From Clostridium grantii DSM 8605 (lineage in GTDB: Bacteria > Bacillota > Clostridia > Clostridiales > Clostridiaceae), in the NCBI RefSeq assembly GCF_900129965.1, contig NZ_FQXM01000035.1, positions 1-30,432 on the forward strand: a stretch of DNA of 30,432 nt. Reading direction: 5' to 3'. The first letter of the stretch is position 1; each line of letters starts with the position of its first letter. Of the stretch, positions 15,807 through 23,934 are shown piece by piece. The position numbers and the translations under genes are program-made. The notes beneath the pieces were generated by a model that ran no database searches, had not been told where the DNA came from, and saw only the letters and a list, made by a program, of their open reading frames with translations.

Positions 15807-16718
15807 GTGAAAAATAAAAAAATAAAAATAAACAAGCAAGCAATTATGTTGATGATAATGATGCTGCCAGGAATAGTTTATTTACTAATTAATAATTATG
15901 CTCCAATGGTAGGAATTGTTTTAGCATTTAAAAAGTATAATTATGCAAAAGGAATGTGGCAAAGTCCATGGACAGGTTTATCAAATTTCACATATTTATT
16001 TAAGACAAAGGACGCTTTTATAATGATTAGGAATACTTTGTTGTATAATCTAGTTTTTATAATTTTGGGAACAATAATGTCTGTTGGAGTGGCAATTATA
16101 CTAAATGAAATTAAAAATAAATTAGCGAAAAAAATTTACCAGACGGTTATTTTGATTCCCTATTTAATTTCTATGATAGTAGTAAGTTATATAACATTTG
16201 CCTTTTTAAGTACAAATAGTGGATTGATTAACAATATGATATTGGGTGGTAGTGACATTAACTGGTATGCTAAAAGTGAGGCATGGCCTTTAATATTAAC
16301 CATTGTGTATCTGTGGAAAAATTTCGGTTATATGAGTATTATTTATTATGCTACTATTATTGGGATAGATGAATCACTTTATGAAGCAGCAATTGTAGAT
16401 GGCGCTAGCAGATTTAAAAGAATGATACATGTTACATTACCTGGTGTTAAATATACTGTAATTACTATGGTATTGCTTTCTATTGGAAAAATATTTCGTT
16501 CGGATTTTGGATTATTTTTTCAGGTTCCGCAGAATTCGGGAATTTTGAGTGATGTAACAACTACTATTGATGTTTATGTATATAAAGGGTTAACACAACT
16601 TAATGATATAGGAAGAGCTTCGGCGGCAGGATTTATACAAGCTGTATTTGGTTTTATTTTGGTGTTATTAGCAAATTATATTGTCAATAAGATTGATAAA
16701 GAAAGTGCACTTTTTTAG
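15807..16718 (+). CDS. ABC sugar transporter permease B1, LplB type (303 aa)
   Basis: Inner-membrane permease with about six helices; the EAA loop reads EAAIVDGASRFKRMIHVTLPG. The N-terminal part has MMLPGIVYLLINNYAPMVGIV, the usual first helix and periplasmic turn. I chose GTG 15807: AAAGGGG lies about 9 nt before it. The longer frame from GTG 15756 would start within the stem-loop and add 17 unlikely residues. Next permease begins ~57 nt after this stop. It is less similar to the permeases of A and C than those are to each other. Confidence 0.9.
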   Translation: MKNKKIKINKQAIMLMIMMLPGIVYLLINNYAPMVGIVLAFKKYNYAKGMWQSPWTGLSNFTYLFKTKDAFIMIRNTLLYNLVFIILGTIMSVGVAIILNEIKNKLAKKIYQTVILIPYLISMIVVSYITFAFLSTNSGLINNMILGGSDINWYAKSEAWPLILTIVYLWKNFGYMSIIYYATIIGIDESLYEAAIVDGASRFKRMIHVTLPGVKYTVITMVLLSIGKIFRSDFGLFFQVPQNSGILSDVTTTIDVYVYKGLTQLNDIGRASAAGFIQAVFGFILVLLANYIVNKIDKESALF

Positions 16719-16775
16719 TATAAATATTAATTAAATGGATTATAGTATAGCCAATGGAAAGGAATGTATATAAAA

Positions 16776-17663
16776 ATGGTTGAGAATAATAAAGTACAGC
16801 AACTTTTGCTGAACATAGTGATGACGATTTTGGGGTTATCATGTGTGATACCTTTTATGCTTTTGATTATTTCGTCTTTTTCTTCGGAAGCATCATTAGT
16901 TACTAAAGGATATAGTTTATTTCCAAAGGAATTTAGTTTGGAAACATACAGTTATATTTGTAAGAGTATTTCTTCTCTTATGAAAGGATATGGACTTACA
17001 ATTTTGGTTACAGTAGTTGGTACAATGTCTAGTATTGCACTAACTGTACTTTTTGCATATCCTTTATCCAGAAAAGAACTACCTTTTCGAAACTTTTTTG
17101 CATTATTTATTTTCTTTACAATGTTATTTAATGGAGGAATTGTTCCTACTTATTTGATGTATGTAAATACTTTTAGTATTAAGAATACTTTGTGGGCATA
17201 TATAGTACCAGGTCATTTATTAGGAGCGTTTTATGTTATTATGATGAGATCTTATTTTGCTAGTTCAATTCCTGATTCTTTGGTTGAGGCAGCAAGATTA
17301 GATGGTTGTGGGGAATTTAGGATATTAAGAAGTATTATTCTGCCTTTATCCAAACCTATGTTAGCTACTTTAACCTTAATGATTGGGTTAACTTACTGGA
17401 ATGACTGGGTTAATGGTTTATATTATATTACAGATCCTAGTAAATATACAATACAAATGATACTTAATACAATGCTTATGGACATTAGGTTCTTGTCTAC
17501 TACAGCAAGTTCACTTGGTGTTGACGTTGGGGATATGAAACTACCAACTGTTGGAATAAGAATGGGTATAGCAGTGGCTGCTGTAATTCCTATTTTAATA
17601 ATTTATCCTTTTTTGCAAAAATATTTTGTAAAAGGAATTGCTGTAGGTGGAGTAAAAGGATAA
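16776..17663 (+). CDS. ABC sugar transporter permease B2, MalG/YtcP type (295 aa)
   Basis: Second permease of operon B. Features: a first helix (MTILGLSCVIPFMLLIISSF), the EAA loop LVEAARLDGCGEFRILRSII, and the tail KGIAVGGVKG shared by this family. Two starts are possible: ATG 16764, which touches the AAAGGA ribosome site with no spacing, and ATG 16776, 12 nt beyond it. I prefer 16776, though with modest certainty. A hairpin terminator at 17747-17782 follows the gene, ending the transporter operon before the kinase gene. Confidence 0.88.
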   Translation: MVENNKVQQLLLNIVMTILGLSCVIPFMLLIISSFSSEASLVTKGYSLFPKEFSLETYSYICKSISSLMKGYGLTILVTVVGTMSSIALTVLFAYPLSRKELPFRNFFALFIFFTMLFNGGIVPTYLMYVNTFSIKNTLWAYIVPGHLLGAFYVIMMRSYFASSIPDSLVEAARLDGCGEFRILRSIILPLSKPMLATLTLMIGLTYWNDWVNGLYYITDPSKYTIQMILNTMLMDIRFLSTTASSLGVDVGDMKLPTVGIRMGIAVAAVIPILIIYPFLQKYFVKGIAVGGVKG

Positions 17664-17746
17664 CTTGTAATTAAAGATATAAATAACATACTAAGAACAT
17701 ATCATTTCAGCTAAGGGTGGTATTTAAAGCAGGATATGCTTTTGAA

Positions 17747-17782
17747 GGCTACGGGACAATGCAAATCATTGTATCCGTAGTT
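17747..17782 (+). terminator. Terminator of transporter operon B
   Basis: CTACGG (17749-17754) pairs with CCGTAG (17775-17780), and CAATG (17757-17761) with CATTG (17767-17771), with a small internal loop and loop CAAAT; followed by TTTATTGTTGTTAT. Confidence 0.7.
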
Positions 17783-17904
17783 TATTGTTGTTATATATAT
17801 ATAAAATATAGTAGGGATATACTATTTATTAAGAACTTGTTGTATATTGTAAAAAATAAAACAAGATGGTATTATAAAAATAGTAAATGGGATGAGGGAT
17901 TTCT

Positions 17905-19638
17905 ATGGCATGGGGTAAAAACAAGAAGAAATTAATTAGCTTGGAAAAACAACTGAGCGTGTTATTTGCCGGGCTATATTTTTCTATATATGTAATTTCA
18001 GCATCTTTTTTGATGATAAGCATTATTAAAAGCCAAAAAGAAAAAATAAATTATATTATGGGAAATGTAGATGTTTATGTAAAAACATTGGAAAATGATA
18101 TTCAAGAAATCGATTCCACTATTTGGCGTATGTACGCTGGAAATAAAGTATATTATGCATTAAGTTTAGAAAAAGATGAAATGAAAAAATATAAATATGT
18201 ATATGAGTTGAAAGATGATATTGAGTTGATGATAAACACCAGCAAAAGCATTGATGGGGTATTTATATATTATGATAATTATAAAAGTGTAATTTATAAA
18301 ATGTCAGAAAGCATTGACTCCATTAATAAAGAAATGTTATTGAAGAACAATGAAAGTATAATGAGTAATATTATTAAAGATAATGGCAGTTTAATTCAAC
18401 ACACAAAGGATAAAGATTATTATACCATTTATTATATCAAAGATGGTACGGCAGTTATTGGATTAATTGATATAAATAAAGGTATTGATAATATTGGGGA
18501 AGATCAAGAGGGAGAAGTAAAGGGTATTGTAGATGAAGACAAAATTTTTTTTAGCAATGAATCTGAGATGATATTAAACACAGCAGAGTATTCCAATCTA
18601 ACAGAGGGAATAAGTAGAAAAGGAAATGAAATAATTTATGTAAAAGATGTGGAAGGTACAAATCTAAAGGTATTTTATGCATCAAAAAATTTTATGTTAA
18701 AAAGTATGAAAATACATCAATATATTGCTTTGATAGCTCTTTTTTTTAGTATATATCCAGCTTTAAAAATACATCATTTATTAAGCCGACAAATATTACA
18801 ACCTTTAGCAGATATGACTAAGACCATGCAAGTTCTACAGACGGGGCAATGGGATGTGGAATTTCATGTTGACACAAATTTAGAAGAAATTGAAAATGTA
18901 AAAAAAGCACTTATTGTAATGACAAAAGAAATTACTAATTTAAAAATACAAACATATGAAGAAAAAAACAGAAAACAGTATGCTCAGTTACAATATCTGC
19001 AGCTACAGTTAAATCCTCACTTTTACATAAACTGTTTAAAATTGATTCAAGCAAGACTACAACTTGGATACAATAGAAATGTAGAAAATTTTTTAATTGA
19101 ATTGTCATTTCATTTTAGATATTTGATGAAAAAAGCTACGGAGTTTGTAAAAGTAGAAGAGGAAATGAAATTCGTGTATAATTATCTAGAAATGACCAAG
19201 GAGCTTTTTTCGGGAAGTGTAGCTAGTTACGTTTTTGTGGATGAAGATGCAAAAGAAAAGAAAATTCCAATGCTAGCAATTCAAACCTTTGTGGAAAATG
19301 CCATAAAATATGCTAGAAAAGATTTGGAACAGGAAATGCAGCTAACAATCAAGATTACCCATATGAAAGTGGAAGAGGGAGAATTCTTAAACATAGTGGT
19401 AAAAGACAATGGTATAGGTTATCCACAGTCAGTTTTAAATGGGCTAAATCAGATAGAGGAAGGGAAAGAATCAGAGCAAATTGGAATTTCCAATTTACAA
19501 AAGCGAATTGAGCTTCTTTATAAAAAGGATTATAACTGGTATTTTTATAATCAAAATGGTGCAATATCAGAATTAGTGCTGCCATGTGTATTAGGTGAAG
19601 AAGCTAATATAGATAGCATAAATAGTAAAAATAAATAA
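17905..19638 (+). CDS. YesM-type sensor histidine kinase (577 aa)
   Basis: Membrane kinase with two helices (about residues 18-40 and 268-290) bracketing a ~230-residue extracellular sensor, followed by a HAMP-like linker (about 295-345). The His_kinase domain carries QLNPHFYINCL with His372 as phosphorylation site. The ATPase domain has the N-box FVENAIKYA (Asn465) and the G-box DNGIGYP (Asp501). ATG 17905 follows GAGGG. The partner regulator gene starts 68 nt after the stop. The position right after transporter operon B suggests that this pair controls that operon in response to its sugar or to the liganded binding protein. A terminator lies between, so the pair has its own transcription start, which I could not place with confidence in 17783-17900. 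Confidence 0.92.
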   Translation: MAWGKNKKKLISLEKQLSVLFAGLYFSIYVISASFLMISIIKSQKEKINYIMGNVDVYVKTLENDIQEIDSTIWRMYAGNKVYYALSLEKDEMKKYKYVYELKDDIELMINTSKSIDGVFIYYDNYKSVIYKMSESIDSINKEMLLKNNESIMSNIIKDNGSLIQHTKDKDYYTIYYIKDGTAVIGLIDINKGIDNIGEDQEGEVKGIVDEDKIFFSNESEMILNTAEYSNLTEGISRKGNEIIYVKDVEGTNLKVFYASKNFMLKSMKIHQYIALIALFFSIYPALKIHHLLSRQILQPLADMTKTMQVLQTGQWDVEFHVDTNLEEIENVKKALIVMTKEITNLKIQTYEEKNRKQYAQLQYLQLQLNPHFYINCLKLIQARLQLGYNRNVENFLIELSFHFRYLMKKATEFVKVEEEMKFVYNYLEMTKELFSGSVASYVFVDEDAKEKKIPMLAIQTFVENAIKYARKDLEQEMQLTIKITHMKVEEGEFLNIVVKDNGIGYPQSVLNGLNQIEEGKESEQIGISNLQKRIELLYKKDYNWYFYNQNGAISELVLPCVLGEEANIDSINSKNK

Positions 19639-19706
19639 AAAATTATAAATAAATAGGGTACAAGCAATGTTTCTAGATTGAATAAAATAGAAAGGTTGGA
19701 ATAAAA

Positions 19707-21272
19707 ATGAAGGTGTTAATGGTTGATGATCAAAGGGTTGTTTTGGAAGGACTAAAAGAACTAATTTCTTGGGGGCATATTGGTGTAGAAAGTCTATATC
19801 TTGCAGAAAGTGCTGCTGAAGCAAAGGTAATTGCAAAGGAAACACACATTGACATTTTGATTACAGATATAGAAATGCCAGTTGAAAGCGGTATCCAGCT
19901 TATGAACTGGTTTAGAAAAAAATATCCTGAAATTCCCTGTATATTTCTAACATCTCATGCTGATTTCTCATATGTAAAGGAAGCTATAAGAAATCATGGA
20001 TTTGATTACGTTCTGCAACCAGCAAAACCCGATGAAATTGAGGGTGTAATTAAGCGTTGTATAGAGTATTTGGAGAAGGATAGAGAAATGCGTAACCTTG
20101 CTCAGAAAGGAATTAGTTATGATGATACACATGAAAAGGTAGTAGAAGGGCTGGCCGAAAATATATTTGAAGGTTCGGAAGAAGATTTATTTTTGCAGGA
20201 AAAGTGGGAAAAGGAAGTTAATAGAGAGTGTATTTATAAATGGTATCTTCCAGTGTTAATTACCTTAGAGAATAATAATCGCATTGATATTAAGAAATTA
20301 CTAACAAAGTTCATAGAAGGGAAATATCCATTTGTTTGTACAGAGGGTAGAAAGACGATAAATTATTGGCGCTATGGATTAATAATTTGTGGAATTGGAG
20401 ATAATCCACAAGAAAAATTTATTCATACACTTTTTTCTGAATTATATAATTATTTATCTTCAAATTATAAAGTTAAGGTCATGATTTATGTGGGAAATAC
20501 AGCATGCATGAATTTATTGGATATGGTAGCACAGTTAAAGAAAAGTTGTGAGAATAATGTGTTTTTAAATACAGGAGTGGTTCTAGTAAAAGAAAAAAGA
20601 AATGCTCTTAAGTTACGTATGCCGGATAAAGAAGAATGGAAACAGTGGATGTTGAACGGTGATGGACAATTGATTCAGAATGAAATCAAAAACTTATTGG
20701 AAAATGCCGAACAAGTGAATAAATTAACTTTAGATTATACTAAAAAAATATATGCTTTGTTTGTGGATGTGTGGATTATTTGTTGTTATTTAAAAAATGT
20801 TAATGGTAGGGAATGGTTTGATGAAAGTTATCAATATGAAGAGTTTCAACAGGCATTCCATACTGTACAAGCCATTAATGAAGCGGTAGAATTTATTATA
20901 AATAGGTTTAATAAAGTTTTAGAACAGGATTCAAAGGATAAATCGGAAATATCAAGTGGAGAGCGAATCAAATTAATCTGTTCTTATATTAATGAAAATC
21001 TAGAGAAAAATATTTTGCGTTCTGAAGTTTCTTCAATGGTTTACTTAAGTGAAGATTATTTTTCAAAGGTGTTTAAATTGGAAACAGGGTATGGATTCAA
21101 GGAATATATATTGATGCAAAAAATTCAATATTGTAAAAAATTGTTAAATGAAACAAACTATCCTGTTGGAGTTATTGCAGGAAAAGTTGGATATGATAAT
21201 TTCTCGAATTTTTCACAGATTTTTAAAAAATTTACCGGCAAAACCCCTCATGAATATAGAAGCGAAAATTAG
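19707..21272 (+). CDS. YesN-type response regulator with AraC output domain (521 aa)
   Basis: The N-terminal receiver (about 1-120) has the acidic pair Asp7/Asp8, phospho-acceptor Asp54 in LITDIEMP and Thr82 in FLTSHAD. The position normally filled by the conserved receiver lysine is Gln104 (YVLQPAKPDE), with a lysine only at 107. A long middle region of ~290 residues of YesN type follows, then a C-terminal double helix-turn-helix (about 420-521) ending FKKFTGKTPHEYR. ATG 19707 is preceded by GAAAGGTTGGA. It is cotranscribed with the kinase upstream. Predicted role: bind DNA at the operon B promoter when phosphorylated. Confidence 0.92.
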   Translation: MKVLMVDDQRVVLEGLKELISWGHIGVESLYLAESAAEAKVIAKETHIDILITDIEMPVESGIQLMNWFRKKYPEIPCIFLTSHADFSYVKEAIRNHGFDYVLQPAKPDEIEGVIKRCIEYLEKDREMRNLAQKGISYDDTHEKVVEGLAENIFEGSEEDLFLQEKWEKEVNRECIYKWYLPVLITLENNNRIDIKKLLTKFIEGKYPFVCTEGRKTINYWRYGLIICGIGDNPQEKFIHTLFSELYNYLSSNYKVKVMIYVGNTACMNLLDMVAQLKKSCENNVFLNTGVVLVKEKRNALKLRMPDKEEWKQWMLNGDGQLIQNEIKNLLENAEQVNKLTLDYTKKIYALFVDVWIICCYLKNVNGREWFDESYQYEEFQQAFHTVQAINEAVEFIINRFNKVLEQDSKDKSEISSGERIKLICSYINENLEKNILRSEVSSMVYLSEDYFSKVFKLETGYGFKEYILMQKIQYCKKLLNETNYPVGVIAGKVGYDNFSNFSQIFKKFTGKTPHEYRSEN

Positions 21273-21358
21273 CACATATATTAAAAAAATGAAGTCTTTT
21301 GTGAAATTATAAAGTGAAATTTAAGTGTACTATTTATACTTATTGAAAAGGTGATAAT

Positions 21359-22360
21359 ATGAATTTTATAGAATTAGATAAACAGTTAAGACAATTAGAT
21401 GAGGAAGAAAAACTTTTCAAAGAATTGTCAGATAAAAGTAGTAAAAATTTTATAGAAAGTACAATAAGAAAAGTATACTCTATAAGTAGAAGTGAAGAAA
21501 AATGGATAATAAATAGTAGTAAGCTTATGAAAGAAAATGAAAACTTCTCTATTCATAAGCATAAGAGGTTTGTAAGCTTCGGGGAACACAAACATGATTA
21601 TATAGAACTTATATACGTTTATAGCGGAGAAATAAATCAAAGAATAAGTGGAAAAGAAATTAAGATAAAAAAAGGTGAGTTATGCATATTAGATATGAAT
21701 GTTGTTCATTCAATTGAAATGGCAAGTGAAGACGATATAGCCATAAATATTATTATGACTGGGGATTTTTTTAATAGTATGTTTATGAGTTTTTTATCTG
21801 AAAATGATATAATGTCAAAATTCATAATAAAGACTTTTTACCATAAAAAAGAAAATAGTCAGTTTTTGATGTTTAATTCAAGTAAAAATGAATTAGTTCA
21901 AATAATTATGAAAAGATTATTGTGGGAATATTATAATAAAAAAGTATCATATGAGCCGGCTATTCATGCATATATTTTACTTTTATTTACTGAGTTTTTA
22001 AGGGAATATAAAGAAACTATGGGTAACACAAAGGCTAATGATTTAAATGAAGTTGTTATTAAAGAGGTAAATAAATATTTATTAAAAAACTATAAAGATG
22101 CAGATTTGAAATCAACAGCAGAATTTTTTCATTTTAATCCAGATTATCTTAGTAAATTTATAAAGAATTCTACTGGCAAGAGTTTTACCACATTATTGCA
22201 AGATATAAAGTTAAAAGAAAGTTGTAATCTTCTTAAAAATTCAAGTTTTACAATTCAAGAAATTATGCAATATGTAGGATATAGCAATTTAAGTTACTTT
22301 TATAAATTATTCAAGAAAAAATTTAATGTTACTCCTGTAGAATACAGAAATAAAAATTGA
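21359..22360 (+). CDS. AraC-family regulator with cupin-like sensor domain (333 aa)
   Basis: Soluble cytoplasmic regulator. An N-terminal helical extension of about 60 residues precedes a cupin fold (SFGEHKHDYIELIYVYSGE, then KIKKGELCILDMNVVHSIE), which usually binds a sugar. The C-terminal AraC DNA-binding domain (about 232-333) ends with FYKLFKKKFNVTPVEYR. ATG 21359 follows AAAAGGTGA. It stands alone, converging on the minus-strand AraC gene at 22396, with a shared terminator between. Its targets are not evident; the sugar-utilisation genes around it are likely. Confidence 0.88.
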   Translation: MNFIELDKQLRQLDEEEKLFKELSDKSSKNFIESTIRKVYSISRSEEKWIINSSKLMKENENFSIHKHKRFVSFGEHKHDYIELIYVYSGEINQRISGKEIKIKKGELCILDMNVVHSIEMASEDDIAINIIMTGDFFNSMFMSFLSENDIMSKFIIKTFYHKKENSQFLMFNSSKNELVQIIMKRLLWEYYNKKVSYEPAIHAYILLLFTEFLREYKETMGNTKANDLNEVVIKEVNKYLLKNYKDADLKSTAEFFHFNPDYLSKFIKNSTGKSFTTLLQDIKLKESCNLLKNSSFTIQEIMQYVGYSNLSYFYKLFKKKFNVTPVEYRNKN

Positions 22361-22361
22361 T

Positions 22362-22393
22362 AAAAAAGTTTTCAGCTTGCGGAAGGCTTTTTT
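22362..22393. terminator. Bidirectional terminator between convergent araC-type genes
   Basis: AAAAAAGTTTTC (22362-22373) pairs with GAAGGCTTTTTT (22382-22393) through 12 pairs including two G-U, loop AGCTTGCG. It has T-runs on both strands and lies between two convergent stop codons, serving both genes. Confidence 0.82.
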
Positions 22394-22395
22394 AA

Positions 22396-23262
22396 TTATC
22401 TAGAACTATCACTATATTTTTTGCTATATTTTTTGGGAGATAACTTAACTAATTTTTTGAAAGTTTTATAAAAATTAGAATAGTCTTCAAAACCACTGGA
22501 ATAACAAACCTCAGTCATAGACTTACCTTGCATAATCAACTTTTTTGCATTTTGTATTCTTTTAGATTGTATGTATTCAACAATAGTGAATCCTGTAGCT
22601 TCTTTAAATAAATGAGACATGTAAAATTTATCAATAAATAAGGATTCACATAAAATATCTAAACTTATTTTATTTTTATAATTGTCTTCGATAAATGTAA
22701 GAACTTTTGTCACTCTATTATCAATATTTTTCAATGTTTTTAGAGAATTAGTATTTGCTATATAAATTTCATCTAAACAAATTAATAATTGAATCATATA
22801 ACTATACATTAATAGATTATTTTTTGCATCCCCTTTTTTATAGCAATCTCCAATAGAATCAAAATAAGATAGTATAGGGGTATTTTTATGTAAAGATAAA
22901 CTTATTTTATTACCTTTCCCAGCTACTCTTCTAGTAAAAATTTTTAAAGGATTATATTCGGCATCTAATATTTGTGAAAAAAATTGTGGCTTAAATTGTA
23001 TGAATCTTCTTTCATAAGGATCGCTATTAATTACTTGAGGGCGATGCACTTCTAAATCAGTAGTAATAATAATATCTCCTTTAGAAAGTTCATACATGCT
23101 ACCTTCTACAAAATACTTAATATTATTAGAAAGGGCCATAAATATTTCATAAGAATCGTTTAAATGATTATCTACTTTACAGCTTTCGCTTTTAGAATAG
23201 ATATAAAAAATATTATTTGGATTGGTGTTTATATTTACCATAGATTTACTCAATATTATCAT
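22396..23262 (-). CDS. AraC-family regulator with cupin-like sensor domain (288 aa)
   Basis: Minus-strand regulator: N-terminal AraC-binding (cupin) domain of about 150 residues (SYEIFMALSNN, then SKGDIIITTDLEVHRPQ) and a C-terminal double helix-turn-helix (about 185-288) ending in YSNFYKTFKKLVKLSPKKYSKKY. Start uncertain: the ATG at 23262-23260 directly abuts an AAAGGA site, leaving no spacing, while a TTG three codons later has a 9-nt spacing. I keep the ATG as the conventional choice. It diverges from the isomerase remnant at 23503 and converges on the regulator at 21359. Its natural target may have been the lost isomerase gene or the flanking transporters, which is inference. Confidence 0.85.
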   Translation of the reverse strand: MIILSKSMVNINTNPNNIFYIYSKSESCKVDNHLNDSYEIFMALSNNIKYFVEGSMYELSKGDIIITTDLEVHRPQVINSDPYERRFIQFKPQFFSQILDAEYNPLKIFTRRVAGKGNKISLSLHKNTPILSYFDSIGDCYKKGDAKNNLLMYSYMIQLLICLDEIYIANTNSLKTLKNIDNRVTKVLTFIEDNYKNKISLDILCESLFIDKFYMSHLFKEATGFTIVEYIQSKRIQNAKKLIMQGKSMTEVCYSSGFEDYSNFYKTFKKLVKLSPKKYSKKYSDSSR

Positions 23263-23502
23263 TCCTTTAATCTCAATAGTAACAATTTAATAACTGAATT
23301 TGTTATCATAAATATATTTAGGTGGTGATAGTACCTTTATTATATCGCAATATTTGCAATATAAAAAGCAATAATGACAAATCAGTTTCAACAAATTGTT
23401 TTTATAATAAACATATAAGAAAAAAATCAATTAAAGAATTTATATAGGGAGCCTAGTTCAACTATTAATAATTTAAAAGCATAGAGAAAAATAAAAATAA
23501 AT
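23263..23502. other. AT-rich spacer without a gene
   Basis: No coding frame or RNA gene is supported here. It must hold the promoter of the minus-strand regulator. A small repetitive cluster, GCAATATTTGCAATAT with a further GCAATA shortly after (about 23347-23373), might be a protein-binding site, but no clear -35/-10 pair accompanies it. Confidence 0.4.
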
Positions 23503-23823
23503 TTTAAAATAGCAGCACAAATGGTTACACTTATGGATTATATGACAATACTAGAGGATATGAGAGAAACATTCAAAAGAGTTAGGAATATGGGATATAC
23601 GGCTATTCAAATGTCTGAAATTAGTTTATCATAATCATGATTTTGAGTTCTAAAAATATGATGGAAAACAGGTATGGATATTCTTTTTGAAAGTTTTGAT
23701 CATAGATACGTACAATTTGAATTAGATACATATTGGGTTCAACAAGGAGGTTGTACTCCACAAGATTGGATTCCAAAAGTTGATGGGCGTATGGGTGTAG
23801 TTCATTTTAAAGATTACTATTAG
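23503..23823 (+). pseudogene. Sugar phosphate isomerase/epimerase remnant (TIM barrel)
   Basis: Pieces of one protein are recognisable in successive frames. First KIAAQMVTLMDYMTILEDM, ending MGYTAIQMSEISLS before a stop at about 23632. Then YHNHDFEF, which is cut by a stop. Then, after a frameshift, MDILFESFDHRYVQFELDTYW, GGCTPQDWIPKVDGRMG and VVHFKDYY with a stop at 23821-23823. These are the first strand, the central YHNH motif and the FELDTYW...HFKDY metal-site end of xylose-isomerase-like TIM-barrel enzymes (IolE/YcjR-like). About 100 residues between the first and second piece are missing. The gene has been lost by an internal deletion and at least two further lesions. In an intact locus it would isomerise or epimerise the imported sugar. 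Confidence 0.82.
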
Positions 23824-23848
23824 AATAAAATCCAGTAGTGATTTTTAT

Positions 23849-23877
23849 TTTACTTAATCATATATTATATGTATAAT
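23849..23877 (+). promoter_or_regulatory. Promoter of the cassette C regulator
   Basis: TTTACT (23849-23854) and a perfect TATAAT (23872-23877) with 17 nt between, about 58 bp upstream of the ATG at 23935. Confidence 0.6.
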
Positions 23878-23934
23878 AAGTTAAATAAATAAACAGCTTT
23901 TCTAGTTTTTTATTAATAAAATAGGGGTGTTAGT

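Noticed and set aside
17829..18023. Minus-strand frame across the start of the kinase gene
   Set aside because: It overlaps a well supported kinase start and has no homology signal.
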